In this document: positions 17,382 through 24,155 of the stretch, one piece after another
How the letters are laid out: the number at the start of each line of letters is the position of its first letter
Position numbering within the stretch: position 1 is the stretch's first letter
Source: CADEDH01 sp039029735
GTDB taxonomy: Bacteria > Actinomycetota > Acidimicrobiia > Acidimicrobiales > SZUA-35
Assembly: GCA_039029735.1 (NCBI GenBank)
Contig: JBCCFL010000026.1
Coordinates: 1-64,000, forward strand
Direction of reading: 5' to 3'
Length of the DNA: 64,000 bases
The notes under the pieces: model-generated
Seen by the model: only the letters and a program-made list of their open reading frames with translations
The model's database searches: none
What the model was told of the DNA's origin: nothing
Position numbers and translations under genes: made by a program

Positions 17382-17792
17382 ATGAGTACGAGCACGAAGA
17401 AACCGATGTCCGATGACCACAAGGAGGCATTGGCGGTCGGCAGAACCGAGAGCCGCGCCGTCCGCGCCTACCTCGAGGCCCTGGAGACGCACCGCCCTCG
17501 TCGGGGCCGCAAGCGCACGAAGGATTCGATCACCAGCCGGCTCGATGCAATCGCAACCGAGCTCGCCGATGCCGATTCACTCAAGCGTCTCCAGCTCACC
17601 CAGGAGGAGCTCGACCTACGAGGAGAACTCGCTGCCATGGACGACGGCGTCGACCTCGGAGATCTCGAGTCCGAGTTCGTGAAGGTTGCCAAGTCCTACG
17701 CCCAGCGCAAGGGCATCTCCTACACGGCGTTCCGCCAGGTCGGCGTGTCGGCGGCAACGCTGAAAGAGGCCGGTATCAGCAGAGGCGACTGA
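17382..17792 (+). CDS. Small conserved-looking basic/acidic protein of unknown function
   Basis: This 136-residue soluble protein has no recognised domain. The N-terminal half is basic and helical (AVRAYLEALE, then RPRRGRKRTKDS). The middle is leucine- and glutamate-rich and probably helical (residues about 45-85). The C-terminal VAKSYAQRKGISYTAFRQVG followed by SAATLKEAGI looks like a small helix-turn-helix or SAP-like module. A nucleic-acid-binding role is possible but not shown. An AGGGAG-type ribosome site precedes the ATG, and a strong terminator follows. The 190 bases upstream are relatively AT-rich and probably hold its promoter, but I do not see a convincing -35/-10 pair. Confidence 0.65.
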   Translation: MSTSTKKPMSDDHKEALAVGRTESRAVRAYLEALETHRPRRGRKRTKDSITSRLDAIATELADADSLKRLQLTQEELDLRGELAAMDDGVDLGDLESEFVKVAKSYAQRKGISYTAFRQVGVSAATLKEAGISRGD

Positions 17793-17861
17793 CCCCTGGG
17801 TTCGCGAGACGCTCATCCCCTCCGAGCGCCACCCGAACCGGGTTCAGCACTGAGACTGAAC

Positions 17862-17895
17862 GTCAGAGCCCTGGGCGAGAGCCCGGGGCTCTGAC
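17862..17895. terminator. Strong bidirectional terminator-like hairpin
   Basis: A 15-bp stem with one G-T wobble (17862-17876 against 17881-17895) and the tetraloop GAGA sits between convergent genes. It can end transcripts from both the small protein gene and alkB. Confidence 0.8.
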
Positions 17896-17929
17896 GCGTC
17901 TGGGCGACCGTCGCGGCGGCGTGACGGAG

Positions 17930-18550
17930 CTACCAGATCGGGCGGAACATCACCGCAATACGTGGCCCAGCCTGCGCCACCTTGGGCACGGCATGGTCCC
18001 ACGTGCGTTGGCACGTTCCGCCCATGACCACGAGATCGCCGTGCCCGAGATGCATCGAGCGCGACGGGCCGCCGTTCTTGGGGCGGAGACAGAACTTCCT
18101 CGGCTCCCCCACCGACACCGTGGCGACCAGAGCCTGATGCCGCTCGCGGGCGATCTGGTCGCCGTGCCAGGCCACACTGTCGCGACCGGTTCGGTACAAG
18201 GCCACCCCGATCCGCTCGAATGCGGCGCCATAGCGGGCCGCGAGCGCCTCTGCGGCGACGTCGAGCACCTCGAATCCCGGGCCGGAGGGACGACCGCCTG
18301 TGAGCCTGGGAACCTCCACCATGCGCTCGTACATGGGGCGTGTGTGTTGCTCCCATTCCACGTTGCCGATGAGCCGGTCGAACAAGGTCTGATGCCCGCG
18401 GAGCCACCCACGCTGCACGTCGACCCAGGCCCCGCGATCGAGCACGTGGCGCTCCAGACCGCAGAATCTCGCGTCGATCGATGGCTCGTCGAGGCCGAAC
18501 AACGACGGCTGGGCGACGATCGAGGGTGCAGCGGCAGTGGACGAGGCCAT
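17930..18550 (-). CDS. alkB: AlkB-family Fe(II)/2-oxoglutarate dioxygenase (alkylated DNA repair)
   Basis: This 206-residue protein matches AlkB dioxygenases, which oxidatively remove alkyl groups from bases such as 1-methyladenine and 3-methylcytosine. The iron triad is visible as WHGDQ (His-x-Asp) and WDHAVPKV (distal His), and the 2-oxoglutarate-binding arginines appear in GPRIAVMFRP. RFCLRPK-type and HLGHGDLVVMGG segments are also typical. ATG 18577 is in frame, but it lies inside a perfect LexA box, so I choose ATG 18550. The gene stands alone and ends at a strong terminator. The LexA box implies induction by DNA damage. Confidence 0.85.
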   Translation of the reverse strand: MASSTAAAPSIVAQPSLFGLDEPSIDARFCGLERHVLDRGAWVDVQRGWLRGHQTLFDRLIGNVEWEQHTRPMYERMVEVPRLTGGRPSGPGFEVLDVAAEALAARYGAAFERIGVALYRTGRDSVAWHGDQIARERHQALVATVSVGEPRKFCLRPKNGGPSRSMHLGHGDLVVMGGTCQRTWDHAVPKVAQAGPRIAVMFRPIW

Positions 18551-18568
18551 ACCCAAGGATGCCTCGAT

Positions 18569-18582
18569 CGAACACATGTTCG
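18569..18582. promoter_or_regulatory. LexA/SOS box upstream of alkB
   Basis: CGAAC-ACAT-GTTCG at 18569-18582 is an exact match to the CGAAC-N4-GTTCG LexA operator of actinobacteria and Bacillus. It is centred about 25 bases upstream of the alkB ATG at 18550, a position where bound LexA would block transcription. Confidence 0.8.
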
Positions 18583-18723
18583 CAAACGCGCGTCAGATGT
18601 CCGGCTCCAAACCGTCACGGTCCGACCCTGGACGGCGGCAGGTGAGCAGGCGTACGATTTCCGGCACCCTGGCGTGGGCCTTCGGGGCGAGCCCGATGTG
18701 ACCCCATTGGAAGGAGTGGTTGA

Positions 18724-19815
18724 TTGGACACTGTCGAACTTCGCTGGAGCGGCCACCCACCGGTCGTTGTTCCGGCGATCTGGCTCCGGGACCACTGCCC
18801 GTGCGCCGATTGCAAGGTGCTTGCCACCTCCGAGCGACGGATGATGATCGCGTCGCAGTCCCTTGATCTCATGCCGACCTCCATCAGCGAGGACGATGAG
18901 GGGATCACCATCGATTGGGGCGGTCACCGCTCCACGTACAGTCGGGCCTGGTACGACGAGATCACGTCCCAGGTCGAGCGCCATCATTTGTCTCCGGCGC
19001 ATTGGAACCCTGACCTACCACTCCCCCGCTTCCGCCACGGCGACCTGAATCAGGCCACCGGGTCCGGACGAGCGGCCGTCTCCGACTTCGTGACGAGCTT
19101 CGCCCGGCATGGCGCCGTGGTGATCCAGGGCGTGCCGAGCTACTCCGGTGAGTCGGAGCGGTTCATCAGCCGCTGGGCTCCGATCCGGGAGCTTCCGTTC
19201 GGCCGAGTTCACGACGTGCGGATCGATCCGTCGGGCTACAACATCGCCCACACCTTCGAGGGCCTGCCGCCCCACTCCGACTTCGCCAGCTATGCCTGGC
19301 CGCCGTCTGGGCAGGGCTTGCACATGCTCGTGAACGACGCCGTCGGCGGTGATTCGATCGTGGTCGACGGCATCGCCATCGCCGCGCAGCTGACCGACGA
19401 CGAACGCGACGTTCTCTCGACCTTCCCGGTGCCGTTCCGCCAGTTCGATGCGTCGGTAGGGCACGAGACCTGGACGAAGGCGCCATTGTTCCGCCTGGCC
19501 CCCGACGGGTCGATCACGGGCCTCCGATTCTCGAATCAGCTCATGCAACCGCTGGACCCGCAGGCCCATGACCTGATGCGCTTCTACCGAGCGTTCCACC
19601 GGTTCAGTTCGTTGCTGCTCGACGAGGCGAATCAACATCGATTCCGGTTGGAGTCGGGCGACATGCTGGTGGTGCACGGGCACCGGATGCTTCACGGCCG
19701 GTCGGAGTATCGGCCCTCGACGGGTGCTCGCCACCTGCAGGACGTCTACTTCGAGTACGAGGACATGATCAACCAGCTCCACGTGCTCGGAGGGTCGCCG
19801 GCACTCACCGCATGA
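18724..19815 (+). CDS. TmpA-like / gamma-butyrobetaine-hydroxylase-like Fe(II)/2OG dioxygenase
   Basis: This 363-residue enzyme has the GBBH architecture. An N-terminal DUF971-like domain carries a Zn-binding WLRDHCPCADC, and a TauD/TfdA double-stranded beta-helix domain follows. The iron ligands are His and Asp in PPHSDF and a distal His in HGRSEYRP. A TTG start at 18724 is supported by AAGGAG at 18711-18716 with 7-nt spacing. The next gene, an HD-domain oxygenase, overlaps it by four bases. That pairing is the known arrangement of TmpA-TmpB, in which TmpA hydroxylates 2-(trimethylammonio)ethylphosphonate at C1. By homology alone it could be labelled gamma-butyrobetaine hydroxylase; the context argues for TmpA. 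No phosphonate transporter is adjacent. Confidence 0.7.
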   Translation: MDTVELRWSGHPPVVVPAIWLRDHCPCADCKVLATSERRMMIASQSLDLMPTSISEDDEGITIDWGGHRSTYSRAWYDEITSQVERHHLSPAHWNPDLPLPRFRHGDLNQATGSGRAAVSDFVTSFARHGAVVIQGVPSYSGESERFISRWAPIRELPFGRVHDVRIDPSGYNIAHTFEGLPPHSDFASYAWPPSGQGLHMLVNDAVGGDSIVVDGIAIAAQLTDDERDVLSTFPVPFRQFDASVGHETWTKAPLFRLAPDGSITGLRFSNQLMQPLDPQAHDLMRFYRAFHRFSSLLLDEANQHRFRLESGDMLVVHGHRMLHGRSEYRPSTGARHLQDVYFEYEDMINQLHVLGGSPALTA

Positions 19816-20387
19816 CGAGCCACACCGAGTTCGGCCCCAAAGCGGCATTCACCGCCATGGAGCGTGGCACTGCCCAGGACTGGGCGCTGATCGATGCCCA
19901 CACGACCGACCTGGCTGCGGGCCAGGCGGATCGTGTGCTCGGTTGGCTCGAGGCCATGGACGGGCCATCGCCATACCAGGTGAGCCGGCTCGAGCACTCA
20001 CTGCAATCGGCCACCAGGGCCGAAGCCGACGGCGCCGAACTCGAGATGATCGTGGCCGCCCTCGTGCATGACGTGGGCGACGAGATCAGTCCCCACAATC
20101 ACTCAGAGGTGGGAGCGGCGATCATCCGTCCCTACGTCAGTGATCGCACGCACTGGATCGTGAAGCATCACGGCCTGTTCCAGGGCTACTACTGGATGCA
20201 CCATTACGGTCAGGACCGCAACGAACGTGATCGTCATCACGCTCACGAGTGGTACGACGCGTGCGTTCACTTCTGCGCCGAGTGGGATCAGAACTGCTTC
20301 GACCCGTCGTTCGTGAGTGCGCCGTTGTCGTATTTCGAGCCGCTGGTGCGCGACGTGTTCGCCCGGCCACCCCACAACCACGTCTGA
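19812..20387 (+). CDS. PhnZ/TmpB-like HD-domain mixed-valent diiron oxygenase
   Basis: This 191-residue HD-domain protein fits the PhnZ/TmpB type, which uses a mixed-valent diiron centre and O2 to cleave the C-P bond of 1-hydroxyphosphonates. Visible metal-ligand motifs are LEHSLQSA, AALVHDVGDE (HD), the histidines of PHNHSEVGAAIIRPYV, KHHGLFQ and the later FCAEWDQNCFDPSF. The length and motif spacing match these short oxygenases rather than large HD phosphohydrolases. It overlaps the GBBH-like gene by ATGA, so both are translated together. With TmpA it would convert trimethylaminoethylphosphonate to glycine betaine and phosphate. The substrate assignment depends on the pairing; an ordinary HD phosphohydrolase is the alternative. 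Confidence 0.7.
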   Translation: MTSHTEFGPKAAFTAMERGTAQDWALIDAHTTDLAAGQADRVLGWLEAMDGPSPYQVSRLEHSLQSATRAEADGAELEMIVAALVHDVGDEISPHNHSEVGAAIIRPYVSDRTHWIVKHHGLFQGYYWMHHYGQDRNERDRHHAHEWYDACVHFCAEWDQNCFDPSFVSAPLSYFEPLVRDVFARPPHNHV

Positions 20388-20495
20388 CGCCCTTCGCTGT
20401 CACTGAGGGCGCATAGCGTCGGCTCTGACAGCTTGCGGCCCCGGCCTGCCTCATTCCACGTTGTGCCCCGTGTGGGCCGAAGGAGTACGCAGGCC

Positions 20496-21023
20496 ATGGC
20501 CACCCACCGTCACCAACAGCGCATCACGCGCTCACTCCATCCCCTCACCATCGAGGCCGCGTCGTTCCGCGATGCCTACGGCACGGCCTTGGCCATCGCC
20601 GATCTGCGCCGCCTGGCCACGGTTGTCGCCACGGTCGACGGCAGCGGAGCGGCCACCCGGCACCACGTGCATCACGGGGCCGATCCGAAGGGCACCCTCG
20701 AGTGCCTCGCCCGGCTCGTTGGCTGGGCCGAGGTGATCCCGGCCGGCACAGAGAAGGCCATCATCATCACCGTGGACCCGGAACCACCCGCGGTGGTCGC
20801 ACCGGGTTTACGCGTGCTTCGGCGCTGGATTGGCAGTGTTCTGCGCACCGACGGCGTGAACCTGCTCGACTGGCTCGTCACCGACGGCGACGTCGTGGCA
20901 TCACTGGCCTTCACTGATCACGCCCGAACCGCATGGCCCGATGATCCGCCCCATCTTCGGCTCCTGCATCAGGCCCATGCGTCGCTGGATGTAGGTGAAA
21001 CCAAATGCATCGAAATGACATAG
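20496..21023 (+). CDS. Hypothetical protein
   Basis: This is a 175-residue soluble protein with no recognised domain. It has mixed alpha/beta character (LAIADLRRLATVVATVDGS; EKAIIITVDPEPPAVV) and ends in a His- and Asp-rich segment. The frame opens at 20433, but AAGGAG at 20480-20485 lies 10 bases before ATG 20496, so I use that start. It follows the TmpB-like gene on the same strand after 108 bases. Whether it belongs to that unit is unclear. Confidence 0.6.
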   Translation: MATHRHQQRITRSLHPLTIEAASFRDAYGTALAIADLRRLATVVATVDGSGAATRHHVHHGADPKGTLECLARLVGWAEVIPAGTEKAIIITVDPEPPAVVAPGLRVLRRWIGSVLRTDGVNLLDWLVTDGDVVASLAFTDHARTAWPDDPPHLRLLHQAHASLDVGETKCIEMT

Positions 21024-21449
21024 CAGGCTTGACAAATCCAGTCGTTCGTTGTCAACTACAAGCCGACAGGCTTTGTTCAAACCAAACCGAACGAGTTTGA
21101 ACGAAGTGGCTTCTCGGCGGCTTTCGAGTAGAGCAGGTCTATTCCGCTCGTCTCATTCGCCAGATTCGGGGCCCCAAGCACGTTCCGTGTTCTGCGGCTC
21201 TTTGTCTCCTCGGACATCGTTGCGGCGGGAACCAGGCGATGTCCGAGGTAGACATCCCGCCCCGCCACCGAGAACGGTCCCTACTGCCACCGGCTGCCAC
21301 GGGTCGGCCGGCAGCCATCGGCGCGCTGCGCCCGAGATCTCGCTGCCGGTTTCACCACACCGGGGCCTGATCAACGCCGGCTGTAGCTCGTGCTGGCCCG
21401 GGGCCTACAGTGCGGACGTCGCATCAGTACACGAAGGGACGCAATCGCA
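21024..21449. other. Gap of about 425 bases, AT-richer, with two inverted repeats and no convincing gene
   Basis: I see no convincing coding frame here: short frames exist on both strands but lack ribosome sites and sensible composition. Two inverted repeats stand out near the 5' end (listed separately). The rest returns to high GC towards the SDR gene, whose GAAGGGA ribosome site is at about 21433-21439. Confidence 0.6.
21029..21102. promoter_or_regulatory. Two inverted repeats, possible operator sites
   Basis: TTGACAA at 21029-21035 pairs with TTGTCAA at 21049-21055 (7-13-7), and GTTCAAAC at 21075-21082 pairs with GTTTGAAC at 21095-21102 (8-12-8). Both half-site pairs have operator-like spacing. 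TTGACA could also be read as a -35 box on either strand. No regulator gene is adjacent. Confidence 0.4.
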
Positions 21450-22229
21450 ATGCCACGAATGAACTTGGAAGGCGCATCCGCCATCGTCACCGGAGGCGCC
21501 TCTGGCATCGGCGAGGCTTCGGCCCGCCAGTTGGCCGACGTCGGCGCCCGGGTCGTCATCGCCGACCTCAACGAGGATCGCGGCCAGATGGTGGCGTCGG
21601 AGATCGGCGGGCTCTTCGTCCGATGCGACGTGAGCAGTGAAGACGACGGCGCCACCGCGGTGGCGGCTGCCTCCGAGATGGGCCCCCTCCGGGCGCTCGT
21701 CAACTCGGCCGGCCTCGGGCGGGCCAACCGCACCGTGAACCGGAGCAACGAACCGGCCCCACAGGCCGACTTCGATTTCGTGATCCGGATCAACCTGCTC
21801 GGCTCCTACAACATGCTTCGGCTCTCGGCCGCCGAGATGGCCAAGACCGAGACCGTCGATGCCGACGGCAGCCGCGGCGCCATCGTGAACATGGCCTCGG
21901 TTGCCGCGTTCGACGGCCAGATCGGCCAGGCCGCCTACTCGGCGTCGAAGGGGGGCATCGTCGGCATGACGCTGCCCATCGCCCGTGACCTGGCCGCCGT
22001 CGGCGTGCGGGTGAACACGATCGCTCCCGGCCTGATCGACACGCCCATCTACGGCGAGGGCGAACAGTCCGATGCGTTCAAGGCTCACCTCGGCCAGTCG
22101 GTGCTGTTCCCCAAGCGCCTGGGCTCCGCCGAGGAGCTCGCGTTCATGGTCACCGAGCTCATCACCAACCCGTACATGAACGGGGAGACCATCCGGGTCG
22201 ATGGCGGCATCCGGATGCCGCCGAAGTAG
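21450..22229 (+). CDS. SDR oxidoreductase, 3-hydroxyacyl-CoA dehydrogenase type 2-like
   Basis: This 259-residue short-chain dehydrogenase has the NAD-binding motif TGGASGIGEA near the N-terminus, a NSAG motif, a catalytic Ser in NMASVAAF and YSASKGG (Tyr-x3-Lys). Its DGQIGQAAYSASKGGIVGMT and PGLIDTPI wording is typical of the 17-beta-HSD10/type II 3-hydroxyacyl-CoA dehydrogenase group, which oxidises 3-hydroxyacyl-CoA in beta-oxidation or branched-chain amino-acid degradation. The frame opens at 21390; ATG 21450 is preferred because a ribosome site (GAAGGGA) precedes it and the Rossmann strand begins there. Confidence 0.85.
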   Translation: MPRMNLEGASAIVTGGASGIGEASARQLADVGARVVIADLNEDRGQMVASEIGGLFVRCDVSSEDDGATAVAAASEMGPLRALVNSAGLGRANRTVNRSNEPAPQADFDFVIRINLLGSYNMLRLSAAEMAKTETVDADGSRGAIVNMASVAAFDGQIGQAAYSASKGGIVGMTLPIARDLAAVGVRVNTIAPGLIDTPIYGEGEQSDAFKAHLGQSVLFPKRLGSAEELAFMVTELITNPYMNGETIRVDGGIRMPPK

Positions 22230-22310
22230 GGCCGACACCACCCGTCACAGCCGACAACGACAACCAGCGGGGCGGGGCCAGCCCACCAGACACCCCGTTC
22301 CCGCTGGCCA

Positions 22311-22338
22311 GGCTAATCGAACATATGTACGATTAGCC
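22311..22338. promoter_or_regulatory. 28-bp near-perfect palindrome abutting a start codon (LexA-box-like core)
   Basis: GGCTAATCG at 22311-22319 pairs with CGATTAGCC at 22330-22338, and the core ACATATGT is itself palindromic; only one base pair of the 28 mismatches. The centre reads CGAAC-ATAT-GTACG, one base from the CGAAC-N4-GTTCG LexA operator. The palindrome ends one base before the ATG at 22340, so it must overlap the promoter of a leaderless or near-leaderless transcript. Confidence 0.75.
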
Positions 22339-22339
22339 T

Positions 22340-22585
22340 ATGAGTGAGCATCCTCGACCCGCGACGAACGCCCTCGTCACCGAGCGGGCTCGCATGGAGG
22401 CCCGCCTCATCGCCGGCGATCCTCCTGGTCCTGGCGATCTGAAAACGCTCTGGGAGGCGTACCAGGCGGCGGTGGTCACCGGGAATGCCTGGGGCGAACG
22501 GCGCCTCCCTGATGATCTCGTGGCTGAGATGAAGGCCGACCACGACGCCCTCGTTCGAGAACTCCGGGCCAGGCGGGCGTCGTGA
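22340..22585 (+). CDS. Small protein, first gene of a two-gene palindrome-controlled cassette
   Basis: This 81-residue protein is largely helical and charged, with LVTERARMEARLIAG near the start and LVAEMKADHDALVRELRARR at the end. I recognise no DNA-binding motif or family. No ribosome site is visible because a 28-bp palindrome abuts the ATG, which points to a leaderless mRNA. The stop overlaps the next gene's GTG by four bases (GTGA), so the two are translationally coupled. The size, order and autoregulatory-looking palindrome resemble an antitoxin gene, but that is inference only. Confidence 0.6.
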   Translation: MSEHPRPATNALVTERARMEARLIAGDPPGPGDLKTLWEAYQAAVVTGNAWGERRLPDDLVAEMKADHDALVRELRARRAS

Positions 22586-22854
22586 GCCGGTGGGTGCTCA
22601 CCAACGGTGAGGAGCTGTTCGAGGCCGGCTCGTACTTTCAGGCCACCATCCAGGTTCGGCTCTACCAGTGGCTGAGCGACATCGTGACCGTCGACCCCCG
22701 CTCGCTGGGCGAGCCGGACGACTTCAGCCAACGCTCGGCGCGGCTGCGGTGGCTCGACGATGTGCTCGTGGTGCTCGACATCGACGACGAGGCACGCACG
22801 ATCGACGTGCTCTCGGTGGAAGTGGTGGTGCCGCCAAGGCGGCTCGCCCGTTGA
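22582..22854 (+). CDS. Small protein, second gene of the cassette; possible RelE/ParE-like fold
   Basis: This 90-residue protein starts with a GTG overlapping the upstream stop. Its C-terminal half, LRWLDDVLVVLDIDDEARTIDVLSV, has the alternating strand-hairpin-strand pattern seen at the end of RelE/ParE-type toxins, but the N-terminal half (WVLTNGEELFEAGSYFQATI) is not one I recognise. Without a clear family match I do not call it a toxin. Coupled translation with the 81-residue protein and the shared palindrome make a two-component cassette likely. Confidence 0.6.
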   Translation: MSRWVLTNGEELFEAGSYFQATIQVRLYQWLSDIVTVDPRSLGEPDDFSQRSARLRWLDDVLVVLDIDDEARTIDVLSVEVVVPPRRLAR

Positions 22855-22873
22855 CCGAGCGGCTCAGCCAGGT

Positions 22874-24151
22874 TCAGGCGCCGCTGAACACCAAGCGGGT
22901 CCAGGCCCCGACGAACACCGGCGTGCCTGGTGGAACGAGGGTGGGCTGGCCGACGGGGAGCGGCGAGTTGTAGGGCGACCCAACGTAGGTGCCGTTGGTG
23001 GAGCCGACGTCGGTGACCGTGAGGGTGCCGTCGGCCTCACGCCGGATCACGGCGTGACGGCTCGACACCGCAGGGTCGCCGGTGAGACGGGCCACGTCGA
23101 TGTCGGGATGGATGGCCCGGCTCTCGCTCGTGCGGCCGATGTGGAGCTCCTGAGCCGAGAGCTGGAGCTGGCTCGGCTGGGGCTGAGGAGTCGGAAACAC
23201 GAGCTCGCCCTCGGAGACCACGGCCTCGAAGTAATGCGGATCGGCGGCGACGTCGACCACCACGGAGCCAACGGCCACGGTTGGCCGGTTGACAGACTGC
23301 ACCTGGGGTGGAGGGAACTGGGCGAGGTCGCGACCCGACAACGCGCCACCCGGAGCGGGGCCGTTGCCCTGAGGCGGCGCGCCCTGCGGTTGAGCGCCCT
23401 GCGGTTGAGCGCCCTGAGGCGGAGCGCCCTGAGCAGGGCCGGGGCCACCAGGAGCAGGCCCGGCACCGCCATCCGGGCCAGGACCACGACCGTCGGGGGC
23501 GCGGCCTGCGGGAGCGGGGCCACCAGGGCCTGGCGCACCAGGACCAGGCCCGCCCGGGCCAGGGCCCTGCGGCGTGCGACCCGAAGGCGGAGGACCCTGC
23601 GGCGTCTGAGCGGGACCGCCAGGACCACCAGAGCCGGGACCACCAGAGCCAGGACCACCAGGACCGCCGGGGGCTCCTGGCTGACCGGGCGATCGCCCGG
23701 AGGGGGGCGCCGCCGGCTGGCGAGGAGGCGCAGCCGTCCGCCCCGACTGGGGCGCGCCCTGGGGTGGGGCCTGTTGGGGCACGCCCTGAGGCTGGGGGCG
23801 TTGCTGAGGATGCGGTTGCTGAGGGTGCGGTTGCTGGGGATGCGGTTGCTGCGGCGGGGCCGCCTGAGGCTGGGGCTGCGGTCGACCCGGACCGGGACCC
23901 TGGGCGGGCGCAGGGGCCTGACCAGGGGCGGGACCGCGAGCGGGCGCAGGCTCGGGCCCGGGGTTGCCGAAGAGATCGAGGCCGGAGAACTGGGGCTGGG
24001 CCCCCTGGCGGTTCGGGTTGCCGCCGAACAGCTCATCGGAGCGAGGGAGCGACCCCGTGATGAAGTCGTATCCGCAGCTCTCGCAGAAGATGTCGTCGGG
24101 GCCGTGGGAAGCGCCGCAGTTGGGGCATGTCAACTCCCCGGCGTTGTTCAC
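22874..24151 (-). CDS. Zinc ribbon - proline/glutamine-rich linker - FHA domain protein
   Basis: This 425-residue protein begins with a zinc ribbon (CPNCGASHGPDDIFCESCG), continues with about 220 residues of Pro/Gln/Gly-rich repeats, and ends with a forkhead-associated domain (about 330-420). The FHA motifs are GRTSESR, SSRHAVI and DVGSTNGTYV, which form the phosphothreonine-binding face. It is the last gene of the unit after the PP2C and VWA genes and the kinase, four bases after the VWA stop. By analogy with GarA, the FHA target of mycobacterial PknG, it could be a substrate or reader of the nearby kinase. I see no GarA-like TCA-cycle gene next to it. Confidence 0.85.
   Translation of the reverse strand: MNNAGELTCPNCGASHGPDDIFCESCGYDFITGSLPRSDELFGGNPNRQGAQPQFSGLDLFGNPGPEPAPARGPAPGQAPAPAQGPGPGRPQPQPQAAPPQQPHPQQPHPQQPHPQQRPQPQGVPQQAPPQGAPQSGRTAAPPRQPAAPPSGRSPGQPGAPGGPGGPGSGGPGSGGPGGPAQTPQGPPPSGRTPQGPGPGGPGPGAPGPGGPAPAGRAPDGRGPGPDGGAGPAPGGPGPAQGAPPQGAQPQGAQPQGAPPQGNGPAPGGALSGRDLAQFPPPQVQSVNRPTVAVGSVVVDVAADPHYFEAVVSEGELVFPTPQPQPSQLQLSAQELHIGRTSESRAIHPDIDVARLTGDPAVSSRHAVIRREADGTLTVTDVGSTNGTYVGSPYNSPLPVGQPTLVPPGTPVFVGAWTRLVFSGA
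23801..23855 (-). repeat. 15-bp tandem repeat in the FHA gene linker
   Basis: Three near-identical copies and one divergent copy of ttgctgaggatgcgg encode HPQQP repeats on the minus strand. The wider linker (about 23380-23960) is also repetitive. Confidence 0.8.
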
Positions 24152-24155
24152 CTCG

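Noticed and set aside
18551..18577. Upstream ATG 18577 for alkB
   Set aside because: It lies inside the LexA box; ATG 18550 gives a normal AlkB N-terminus.
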